Source: Tannerella sp. (lineage in GTDB: Bacteria > Bacteroidota > Bacteroidia > Bacteroidales > Tannerellaceae). Taken from it: a DNA stretch of 8,384 bases. Below the pieces are notes generated by a model that made no database searches, was not told where the DNA came from, and was given only the letters and a program-made list of their open reading frames with translations. A program made the translations under genes and the position numbers. Each line of letters starts with the position of its first letter. Positions within the stretch are counted from its first letter, which is position 1. The stretch is from assembly GCA_031279875.1 (NCBI GenBank), contig JAITHS010000303.1, positions 1-8,384 of the forward strand. Direction: 5' to 3'. Positions 1 through 5,349 of this stretch are shown piece by piece.

Positions 1-37
1 CATGCGCTATAATCGCTATATTTCTAATATTTTGCAT
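1..37 (-). CDS. typA: TypA/BipA-type translational GTPase, N-terminal fragment
   Basis: Reading the minus strand from the ATG at 37-35 gives MQNIRNIAIIAH, then runs off the window edge. This is the hallmark start of TypA/BipA, which normally continues VDHGKTTL (the P-loop). The last base in view, G, fits the expected valine codon. LepA starts similarly, but usually as IRNFxIIAH followed by isoleucine, so TypA is the better call. TypA/BipA is a ribosome-binding GTPase involved in ribosome assembly and stress growth. The start lies 58 bp beyond the thiD stop, and the gap holds a promoter core, so it can be transcribed separately from thiD. Only 12 residues are visible, so the assignment rests on a short but distinctive motif. 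Confidence 0.75.
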   Translation of the reverse strand, partial: MQNIRNIAIIAH

Positions 38-60
38 AAAATTTGTTACTTAAAACGCCG

Positions 61-68
61 CAAAGGTA
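61..68 (-). promoter_or_regulatory. Predicted -7 element of typA
   Basis: The minus strand reads TACCTTTG, matching the Bacteroidetes TAnnTTTG core, 23 bp upstream of the typA ATG. No clear TTTG lies at the expected 19-21 bp upstream; that stretch is mainly an A-run on this strand. The call therefore rests on the core alone. Confidence 0.6.
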
Positions 69-95
69 CGATTTTTTTTTGAATTTCGTATTATT

Positions 96-959
96 TCACA
101 AATAGCGGAACGCAAAACCGCTTGCAGGGTTTAAAACCACTGCAAGGGTTGAAACACCGTAGAAATGATTCACCGGTCCGTGGCCTTTGCCGATTTGATA
201 ATCGGCGCCTGATTGTAACGCGGCAAAGAGATAGTCTTTGCCGCGCTTAACGGCATCATTAAGAGGCAGTCCGTGAGCTAAAAAGGCGGCTATGGCCGAC
301 GACAGCGTACAGCCTGTACCGTGTGTATTGACGGTATTAACGTGCGGTGAAGTCAGTTCGATAATCTCATCCGTTTCGGCGTTATAAAACACATCGGTCA
401 GCATTTCGGCTTTGAGATGTCCGGCTTTAAGCAAGACGGAAACACGACGTCCGAAAGAGAGTTCTCTGATAACAAGCGGCAAATCATGCTGTCCTGCTAT
501 TCGAGAAGCACCAAGCAACACTTCCGCTTCCGGAATATTAGGTGTTATAACGCGGGAATAAGGTATCAACTCATCGCGCAGCGTTGTAACAGCCTCATTT
601 TGAAGCAGATTATCGCCCGACGTGGCCACCATAACAGGGTCGAGTACGATATTTGATATTTCGGGAAACTCTGCCAGAGTATCGCGAACAGCAAGTATCA
701 GTTCGGCAGAGTGCAGCATACCTATTTTAATGGCATCGGCGCCGATATCACTGAGAACGGAGCGTATCTGACCTTTAACGAAATCGACCGGCACGGGATG
801 TACTCCGCTTACGCCGACAGTATTTTCATCCACCACCGCTACAATCGCCGAAGCGCCGTAACAGCCGAGCGCCGCAAAAGTTTTAATGTCGGCCTGAATG
901 CCTGCTCCGCCGCTTGGGTCGCTGCCCGCTATCGTTAAAACTCGTTTGTAATGTTTCAT
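96..959 (-). CDS. thiD: Hydroxymethylpyrimidine/phosphomethylpyrimidine kinase ThiD
   Basis: This cytoplasmic ribokinase-fold enzyme phosphorylates HMP and then HMP-P to HMP-PP for thiamine synthesis. It has 287 residues. Visible motifs are AGSDPSGGAGIQAD at 11-24 (substrate and N-terminal signature), DPVMVATSG at 107-115, TPNIPEAE at 139-146, and NTHGTGCTLSSAIA at 211-224, which carries the anion hole and Cys217. The fold normally ends near GPVNHFY (261-267). Here about 20 further residues follow, and 271-281 (TLAVVLNPASG) are encoded entirely by a 36-bp dispersed palindromic repeat, so the native C-terminus appears to have been replaced or extended. The ATG at 959 lies about 20 bp downstream of a TATTTTTG core. 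The gene was originally divergent from kpsF; an ATPase gene now separates them. A copy of codons 57-70 is stranded at 2480-2522. Confidence 0.95.
   Translation of the reverse strand: MKHYKRVLTIAGSDPSGGAGIQADIKTFAALGCYGASAIVAVVDENTVGVSGVHPVPVDFVKGQIRSVLSDIGADAIKIGMLHSAELILAVRDTLAEFPEISNIVLDPVMVATSGDNLLQNEAVTTLRDELIPYSRVITPNIPEAEVLLGASRIAGQHDLPLVIRELSFGRRVSVLLKAGHLKAEMLTDVFYNAETDEIIELTSPHVNTVNTHGTGCTLSSAIAAFLAHGLPLNDAVKRGKDYLFAALQSGADYQIGKGHGPVNHFYGVSTLAVVLNPASGFAFRYL
115..150. repeat. 36-bp palindromic dispersed repeat, copy 1
   Basis: This is identical base for base to 8159-8194. It is built from two half-sites of the form AACC-N8-GGTT (116-131 and 135-150) separated by TAA. The whole can also fold as a hairpin: CTTGCAG at 121-127 pairs with CTGCAAG at 140-146, flanked by AACC/GGTT outside and GGTT/AACC inside. 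It lies inside the 3' end of thiD. The sequence next to each copy differs, so the repeat itself is the mobile or conserved unit. Confidence 0.9.
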
Positions 960-978
960 TAACGTTATAAATTAAGTG

Positions 979-986
979 CAAAAATA
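979..986 (-). promoter_or_regulatory. Predicted -7 element of thiD
   Basis: The minus strand reads TATTTTTG (TAnnTTTG type) about 20 bp upstream of the thiD ATG. The nearest TTTG upstream, at 1010-1013, is 23 bp away, slightly longer than the usual 19-21. It lies inside the 74-bp segment that is duplicated at 2523-2596. Confidence 0.6.
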
Positions 987-1015
987 CTGAAATTTTCTCA
1001 CTTGACAGTCAAAAT

Positions 1016-1046
1016 TTTGATATTTCGTTTTTTTTGACTACTTTTG
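1016..1046 (+). promoter_or_regulatory. Orphan copy of the kpsF promoter, facing the ATPase 3' end
   Basis: TTTG (1016-1019), a 19-bp spacer and TACTTTTG (1039-1046) make a canonical Bacteroidetes promoter, identical to the one in front of kpsF at 2562-2592. Here no plus-strand gene follows. Transcription would begin at about 1052 and run antisense through the ATPase gene. Confidence 0.6.
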
Positions 1047-1050
1047 CGCA

Positions 1051-2394
1051 TTAAATATATTGTTCTAATATTTTTTCCAATATGCCGAGATAATAAAACG
1101 GCAAATTTATCAGATTAAACTCTTTTCCTGCCTGCGTTTTAACTTTATCAACGGAAAATGGCTGCGACCAAACGCGCACTGCAATGTCGTGCGGTGTTTC
1201 GTTCATAAACAAATGCAGTGATTTGAGATGCGCGTTATGCCCCGATTTTACCTCAACAGGGATAACTTTGCCGTCAAATTGTAGTACAAAATCAATTTCT
1301 GCCTGCGAAGTGTTTTTTTCTCGCACCCAAAAATTTCGCACATTTGAAACGCGGCTATCTAATGCCAAAAGTTCCTGTGCTACAATTTGTTCCGCAATTT
1401 TTCCACGATAAGCATCAAGAATATCTTTGGTACCAAAAACTTCTTTTTGCAATTTTGCAGCATAATTGACTAATCCGCAGTCGAGCCAAAGCAGTTTTGG
1501 CGAGCGTTTAAGGTCTTGCGTTACAGGCACACAACAATCGGTTGTAGGATAGCAAAGTTCCAGCACAAATGTTTTTTCCAGAGTACGAAACGCTTCGCCC
1601 ATTTCACGCGCCTTATATAAAGATTCGGCAAAACCGCCCAATGTTACACGCTGTGCAGCATACTTCCAGCCGTTTTTCAAAATATACCTGATAACCTGCG
1701 ACATTGTGTTCTTTTCTGCATACTTTTCCACATCATCGCGATAACTTGTAAGCAAACTTTCGTAAATCCTGTTCAGCCCGACAATATCTTTATTGTCAGC
1801 ATAATTAGCCACAATTTCCGGCATTCCACCAATGAGAGAAAAGGTGTTAAACAAATCCATTATTATGGAATGAATAGCAAGCCCTTGTGGGACAGAAAAT
1901 TCTCTAACAACTTTTTCAAGTTCTGTTCTGCCCATTGCACCCAAAAATTCGCAGAAATTGCACGGTCGTACAGCCAGATATTCTACGCGACCAACAGGAA
2001 ACGATATGTTTTTGCACAACATAGACTCCAACAGTGACCCCGCCGCGATAACGTGAATATCAGGGTAGTCCTCGTAAAAATAACGCAAAAGCATCACTGC
2101 GCGAGATGAATACTGAATTTCGTCGATAAAAATCAGTGTCGGCACATTTCGGCGAGATATTTCTTTTGTCAAAAAAATGCCTGTGAGCAATGTTTCCATA
2201 TTGACATAATCGTCAAACAGTTTGATATATTCGGCATTTTCGAGATTTATTTTAATATAAATTTCAAACTTCTTACCAAATTCATCAACCAAACTTGTCT
2301 TTCCGACTTGCCGAGAACCTCTTAATATCAATGGCTTGCGATTATTTCTCACCGCCCACTGCTCCAATTCTTTGATAATATTTCTTTCAAACAT
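1051..2394 (-). CDS. AAA_14/DUF4143-family ATPase, intact
   Basis: The protein has 447 residues, a normal length for the family. A P-loop ATPase domain lies in the first half: Walker A GSRQVGKTS (26-34), Walker B LIFIDEIQ (87-94) and a sensor-like AAGSLLE (117-123). A helical middle region follows, then a DUF4143 part resembling a PD-(D/E)XK nuclease, with AEIDFVLQ near 365-372 and PVEVKSG near 379-385. No membrane segment or signal peptide is evident. These proteins are common and often numerous in Bacteroidetes, and their physiological role is not settled; binding ATP and possibly nucleic acid is inference from the domains. It is flanked by direct copies of the thiD/kpsF intergenic segment, so it appears to have been inserted between two originally adjacent genes. 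The stop codon directly abuts the left repeat. A TATCTTTG core and a two-copy direct repeat precede the start. Confidence 0.9.
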   Translation of the reverse strand: MFERNIIKELEQWAVRNNRKPLILRGSRQVGKTSLVDEFGKKFEIYIKINLENAEYIKLFDDYVNMETLLTGIFLTKEISRRNVPTLIFIDEIQYSSRAVMLLRYFYEDYPDIHVIAAGSLLESMLCKNISFPVGRVEYLAVRPCNFCEFLGAMGRTELEKVVREFSVPQGLAIHSIIMDLFNTFSLIGGMPEIVANYADNKDIVGLNRIYESLLTSYRDDVEKYAEKNTMSQVIRYILKNGWKYAAQRVTLGGFAESLYKAREMGEAFRTLEKTFVLELCYPTTDCCVPVTQDLKRSPKLLWLDCGLVNYAAKLQKEVFGTKDILDAYRGKIAEQIVAQELLALDSRVSNVRNFWVREKNTSQAEIDFVLQFDGKVIPVEVKSGHNAHLKSLHLFMNETPHDIAVRVWSQPFSVDKVKTQAGKEFNLINLPFYYLGILEKILEQYI

Positions 2395-2411
2395 AGTAAT
2401 AAAAATTTTTG

Positions 2412-2419
2412 CAAAGATA
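2412..2419 (-). promoter_or_regulatory. Predicted -7 element of the intact ATPase gene
   Basis: The minus strand reads TATCTTTG, 17 bp upstream of the ATPase ATG. The same octamer precedes the decayed ATPase (5246-5253). No TTTG sits at the normal -33 distance. The proximal copy of a direct repeat occupies that region instead, which suggests dependence on a bound protein. Confidence 0.6.
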
Positions 2420-2430
2420 ATACTTTTGTT

Positions 2431-2479
2431 TCAAAGTTAGGGTAAAAAATAAAAAAAAATGTATCAAAGTTAGGGTAAA
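2431..2479. repeat. Two-copy direct repeat upstream of the intact ATPase
   Basis: TCAAAGTTAGGGTAAA occurs exactly at 2431-2446 and 2464-2479, a 33-bp period, separated by an A-rich spacer. The proximal copy is 11 bp from the TATCTTTG core. The array ends exactly where similarity to thiD begins at 2480, so it travels with the ATPase rather than with the host locus. It may be an operator or a recognition site; the sequence does not tell which. Confidence 0.8.
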
Positions 2480-2522
2480 CTGATAACGGAGCGTATCTGA
2501 CCTTTAACGAAATCGAACGGCA
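2480..2522 (-). pseudogene. Stranded internal fragment of thiD
   Basis: These 43 bp match thiD positions 751-793 at 41 of 43 bases. Read on the minus strand in the thiD frame they give PFDFVKGQIRSVIS, against PVDFVKGQIRSVLS at ThiD residues 57-70. The fragment is joined directly to the duplicated promoter segment at 2523. The 183 bp lying between these parts in the intact locus (794-976, including the thiD start) are missing. It is a relic and encodes no functional product. Confidence 0.9.
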
Positions 2523-2596
2523 TGCAAAAATACTGAATTTTTTTCACTTGACAGTCAAAATTTTGATATTTCGTTTTTTTTGACTACTTTTGCGCA
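2523..2596. repeat. Duplicated divergent-promoter segment, right copy
   Basis: This matches 977-1050 at 72 of 74 bases. It carries the working kpsF promoter on the plus strand. On the minus strand it retains the thiD-type TATTTTTG core (2525-2532), which now points at the ATPase gene about 130 bp away and could serve it as a second promoter. Confidence 0.95.
2562..2592 (+). promoter_or_regulatory. Promoter of kpsF
   Basis: TTTG (2562-2565), a 19-bp spacer and TACTTTTG (2585-2592) match the Bacteroidetes -33/-7 consensus with ideal spacing. Transcription would begin near 2598, leaving a leader of about 15 bases before the ATG at 2613. This placement argues against any start codon upstream of 2598. 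Confidence 0.75.
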
Positions 2597-2612
2597 CAAT
2601 TTTCAACGTATT

Positions 2613-3215
2613 ATGATAACCGAAATACAAGATATTATTGAACGCGAAGTTAATGCCATACGTAACATACCCGTTACCGAGGCGTATGAAAAATCTGTTG
2701 AACTCATCTGTCGGCGTATTAACATAGAAGGCGGCACGCTTATCACAAGCGGTATGGGCAAGGCGGGACAAATAGCAATGAACATCGCTACTACGTTCAG
2801 TTCGACAGGGACTCCGGCGTTTTTTCTTCATCCGAGCGAAGCTCAACACGGCGATTTGGGCATCTTGCGCCAGCATGATGTAATGTTGCTGATCTCAAAT
2901 TCGGGCAAGACGCGCGAATTGTGCGAACTTGTTGTTCTTGCCCGTCGTCTTGCTCCCGATGTCAAATTTATCGTCATCACTGCCAATCCCGACAGCCCTC
3001 TGGCGCACGAAGCCGACGTTTGTCTTGCTACCGGCGCGCCTGTCGAAGTATGCCCGCTCGGTCTTACCCCTACTACATCTACAACAGTGATGACGGTTAT
3101 CGGCGACGCTCTCGTTGTAAGCGTGATGAAAAATATCGGTTTTACCTGTGCCGATTACGCTCTCCGGCATCACGGAGGCTATCTGGGAGAAAAAAGTCGT
3201 GAAAAATGCCTGTAA
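2613..3215 (+). CDS. kpsF: D-arabinose-5-phosphate isomerase, KpsF/KdsD type, SIS domain only
   Basis: The predicted cytoplasmic enzyme interconverts ribulose-5-phosphate and arabinose-5-phosphate, the first step towards Kdo for lipopolysaccharide or capsule. From the ATG at 2613 it has 200 residues. SIS-fold motifs are SGMGKAGQIA (46-55), HPSEAQHGDLG (73-83), ISNSGKT (94-100), CPLGLTPTTSTT (147-158) and HHGGYLG (186-192), all conserved in order. E. coli KdsD has about 328 residues with two CBS domains at its C-terminus. Here the protein ends straight after the SIS domain, as in the short forms found in Bacteroidetes. The reading frame stays open upstream to a TTG at 2580, but that lies before the -7 element and is rejected as the start. 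YbhN-like 3227-4225 follows after 11 bp, probably in one operon. Other sugar-phosphate isomerase roles are less likely given the CPLGLTPT motif. Confidence 0.9.
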   Translation: MITEIQDIIEREVNAIRNIPVTEAYEKSVELICRRINIEGGTLITSGMGKAGQIAMNIATTFSSTGTPAFFLHPSEAQHGDLGILRQHDVMLLISNSGKTRELCELVVLARRLAPDVKFIVITANPDSPLAHEADVCLATGAPVEVCPLGLTPTTSTTVMTVIGDALVVSVMKNIGFTCADYALRHHGGYLGEKSREKCL

Positions 3216-3226
3216 CCAAATAATAT

Positions 3227-4225
3227 ATGACTTTAAAAGATATCATCAATAAAACATTCCGAATAATACTGCCCCTCTCGCTGGGAATATTGCTGCTGTG
3301 GTATGTATATCGCAATCAGAATATCGGCGAGATGATGGAAATCATACGTCAGGGCGTGCGGTATGATATCATTCTTTTTTCGCTAATCTTCGGACTGGCG
3401 GGAAATATTTTCCGTGCATATCGGTGGAGTAATCTGATTGATGCGCTGGGCAAACGGATACAGCGAAGTAACGCTATTTATGCCGTTTTGGGTAACTATG
3501 CCATCAATTATGTGTTGCCGCGTTTGGGTGAATTGTGGCGTTGCGGCGTTACGGCCAAATATGAGAAAGTGCCGTTTTCGAAATTGCTCGGCACGCTGTT
3601 CGTTGACCGTATAATGGATTGGATAGTCGTCAGTGTGCTGATGTTTTGCCTGTATTTCTTCAACATCGGATTTTTCAATAAATTTTTTGCCGACAATCCG
3701 CCGAAATTCATCGCAATGATAAATGCCGCAACGCATTCATGGTGGACTTATATCGCGTTAACGGCTTTTGTGTCTCTGATATGGTTCGTTTTGGTTAAAT
3801 ACAAACACGTCAAAATTGTTCAAAAGGCGCGTCATTTGCTTGGCGAGGTATGGGAAGGCGTCAAAAGTTTGCTTAAAACGAAGCATAAAACGCTCTTTAC
3901 CGTGCAGACAATCATGATTTGGGTATGCTATTTTCTGTATTTTTACATTACCTTTTATGCGTTTGATTTTACCGCCGATTTAGGTCTTCGCATCGGGCTG
4001 ATTGCTTTTGCGATGAGCAGTATCAGCGTTGCAATGCCGGTACAGGGCGGTATCGGAGTATGGCATTTTATGGTTATATCGACGTTTGTTGCATTCGGCG
4101 TAAGCAAAACCGACGCAGGCGCTTTTGCTTTGATCGTATATACCGTCCAGACTGTCTGGCTGATACTTACCGGTCTGGTCGGCATCATAGCATTGCCGAT
4201 TGTAAACAAAACAAACCGGCAATGA
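3227..4225 (+). CDS. YbhN/LPG-synthase-TM-like integral membrane protein
   Basis: The protein has 332 residues and about seven or eight hydrophobic segments, near 12-28, 47-62, 84-98, 128-148, 172-191, 228-248, 254-270, 282-300 and 303-325 (some may be re-entrant). Family signatures visible are RAYRW (63-67), LPRLGELWR (97-105), DRIMDW (127-132) and PVQGGIGVWH (271-280), the last being the common PxxGGIG-type motif. This matches the lysylphosphatidylglycerol synthase transmembrane/flippase-like family (UPF0104, YbhN), but without the C-terminal aminoacyl-transferase domain of MprF. A lipid or lipid-linked transport role is inferred from the family; the substrate is unknown. The 11-bp gap after kpsF suggests cotranscription and a link to envelope glycolipid biogenesis. 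The gene ends nine bases before the remnant stop of the convergent ATPase pseudogene. Confidence 0.85.
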   Translation: MTLKDIINKTFRIILPLSLGILLLWYVYRNQNIGEMMEIIRQGVRYDIILFSLIFGLAGNIFRAYRWSNLIDALGKRIQRSNAIYAVLGNYAINYVLPRLGELWRCGVTAKYEKVPFSKLLGTLFVDRIMDWIVVSVLMFCLYFFNIGFFNKFFADNPPKFIAMINAATHSWWTYIALTAFVSLIWFVLVKYKHVKIVQKARHLLGEVWEGVKSLLKTKHKTLFTVQTIMIWVCYFLYFYITFYAFDFTADLGLRIGLIAFAMSSISVAMPVQGGIGVWHFMVISTFVAFGVSKTDAGAFALIVYTVQTVWLILTGLVGIIALPIVNKTNRQ

Positions 4226-4234
4226 CGGAGTATT

Positions 4235-5228
4235 TTATTTTCCGAGAGACCCCAGCGAAATGACATTTATTCCGTCAAGACGACGATAACTCATTCCTGT
4301 TCCGGTGATAATGTTTAACGATTTCGGCAGATTTGTTTTTGCTGTGTCAATAATTGAATTGAAATGCAACAAATTTTTGGCGGCATCTTCAATTTGCCCT
4401 GAAAAATCCACAGTATTTTAAATCATCAAGTAATGCCTGTTTATCTAATCCCAAAGCCGCAATTGCGAGTGATATATCGCACAAATGCCGTTTAGGGGCT
4501 TTCCGCAACGAATTAGCGGAGCGAATGTGCATACCGAAAGCGGGCTGTTCTTCAAATATCATCAATCGTTCAAGAGCATCCAAATAATCAATCAAAGTCG
4601 GGCGCGACAAAGTATCTGTTTCTTTACTTTTAATGTCTTTTTCCAACGTCGTGTTTTCAACCAAAGTAGCGATATTACGCGCTATAGCTTTAAGAAGAAT
4701 TTTTATTTTCACAGGGTCGCGTTTTACATTTGAAACTCGGCTCATATCCGCCTCCGCAAGCAAATCTATATAGCCTTGATTGATTTCCATAGCATCTTCG
4801 ATTGAAACATCCAACAGAGCAGGCCAGCCGCCTTTTAACATTCGCTCAACAATCAGTTCCACATCAATTTCGTTATCAAAAGTTGATTGTACTTCGCCCG
4901 AAAGCAATTTTTCCATTGAAATTTCGCCTGTTGAGAAACCCATTTCCTGCCACGACATAGTGTGCATTTTCACAACTGTAAATCTGCCTGCGCCGCTGTG
5001 CAATTTTGCCTGTTCTTCGGGATTTGCGGAACCTGTAAGAATAAACTGTCCTTCAATAGACATTACCGCCTCAACACGCTCGTCTTTATCGACCTGTAAA
5101 ATACTTTTGGCAAACTGTTTTGCCATTTCGGTCTTTCCGCACGATTTCGGACCTTTAATCAAAACCGCACCGGAAGCGTTTAACTTCCTTTGTAATTCGT
5201 TTTCCGTAATTCGTTTAATATACTGCAT
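4235..5228 (-). pseudogene. Decayed AAA_14/DUF4143-family ATPase
   Basis: An open frame of 279 residues (4389-5228) begins MQYIKRITENELQRKLNASG with Walker A GPKSCGKTE (26-34). The sequence then passes from KDERVEAVMSIE straight to GQFILTGSANPEEQ (60-73). The segment that normally carries Walker B (typically LIDEWQ) is gone, roughly 40-50 residues by family comparison. The middle and DUF4143 start are normal (RSANSLRKAPKRHLCDISLA, 236-255). After DDLKYCGF the frame ends FRAN-stop. Shifting frame at that point recovers the family's usual tail, SGQIEDAAKNLL... to ...VISLGSLGK, with a stop at 4235-4237. The nuclease-like part between CGF and QIEDAAKN is deleted. Two deletions, one frame-shifting, therefore inactivated it. 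The frame otherwise has no stops, so decay looks recent. It is unlike the intact ATPase at 1051-2394 in sequence, a different subfamily. A shortened protein could still be made. Confidence 0.85.
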
Positions 5229-5245
5229 ATCAGTTAAATTTTCGG

Positions 5246-5253
5246 CAAAGATA
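5246..5253 (-). promoter_or_regulatory. Predicted -7 element of the decayed ATPase gene
   Basis: The minus strand reads TATCTTTG, 17 bp upstream of the ATG at 5228. This is the same octamer at the same distance as in front of the intact ATPase. A direct-repeat array begins 7 bp further upstream. Confidence 0.6.
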
Positions 5254-5260
5254 CAACTTT

Positions 5261-5320
5261 TTTACAAATTGACATAGTTTTGTTTTACAAATTGACAACT
5301 TTTTGTTTTACAAATTGACA
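5261..5320. repeat. Three-copy direct repeat, 23-bp period, upstream of the decayed ATPase
   Basis: TTTACAAATTGACA occurs exactly at 5261-5274, 5284-5297 and 5307-5320, a strict 23-bp period (about two helical turns). The 9-bp spacers differ, though both contain a TTTTG-like stretch. On the minus strand each unit reads TGTCAATTTGTAAA and lies in the upstream activator or operator position for the ATPase promoter. The architecture parallels the array at 2431-2479, but the sequence is different. Confidence 0.85.
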
Positions 5321-5328
5321 ACATAGTG

Positions 5329-5349
5329 AACTCTCAACTCTCAACTCTC
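5329..5349. repeat. Heptamer tandem repeat (AACTCTC x3) holding the glycosyltransferase stop
   Basis: Three perfect AACTCTC units. On the minus strand they read GAGAGTT repeated, and each junction creates TGA. The glycosyltransferase gene reads into the array, takes Glu-Ser from it and stops at the first TGA (5341-5343). Because seven is not a multiple of three, three units offer a stop in more than one frame. Confidence 0.8.

Larger units (their letters stand above)
977..1050. repeat. Duplicated divergent-promoter segment, left copy
   Basis: These 74 bp match 2523-2596 with only two mismatches, both in the first 22 bases; the last 52 are identical. The segment holds a minus-strand core for thiD (979-986) and a plus-strand TTTG-N19-TACTTTTG promoter (1016-1046). 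It ends exactly one base before the stop codon of the ATPase gene at 1051. The boundary of similarity therefore coincides with the end of that gene. Confidence 0.95.

Noticed and set aside
1051..2479. Insertion sequence or transposon carrying the ATPase
   Set aside because: No transposase, no terminal inverted repeats, and the flanking duplication is far longer than a typical target site duplication.
2580..2612. TTG start giving a kpsF product 11 residues longer
   Set aside because: The added codons overlap the -7 element and the predicted transcription start, and the family begins at the ATG at 2613.
4226..4388. Unexplained intergenic region after the YbhN-like gene
   Set aside because: Reading the minus strand in another frame recovers the C-terminal tail of the DUF4143 ATPase, so it belongs to the pseudogene.
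4780..5277. 165-codon plus-strand open frame opposite the decayed ATPase
   Set aside because: It is a shadow of the ATPase frame, with low-complexity composition and no recognisable motif.
5261..5320. Possible small CRISPR array
   Set aside because: Units are 14 bp with 9-bp spacers, only three copies, and no cas genes; the position upstream of an ATPase promoter fits regulatory repeats better.
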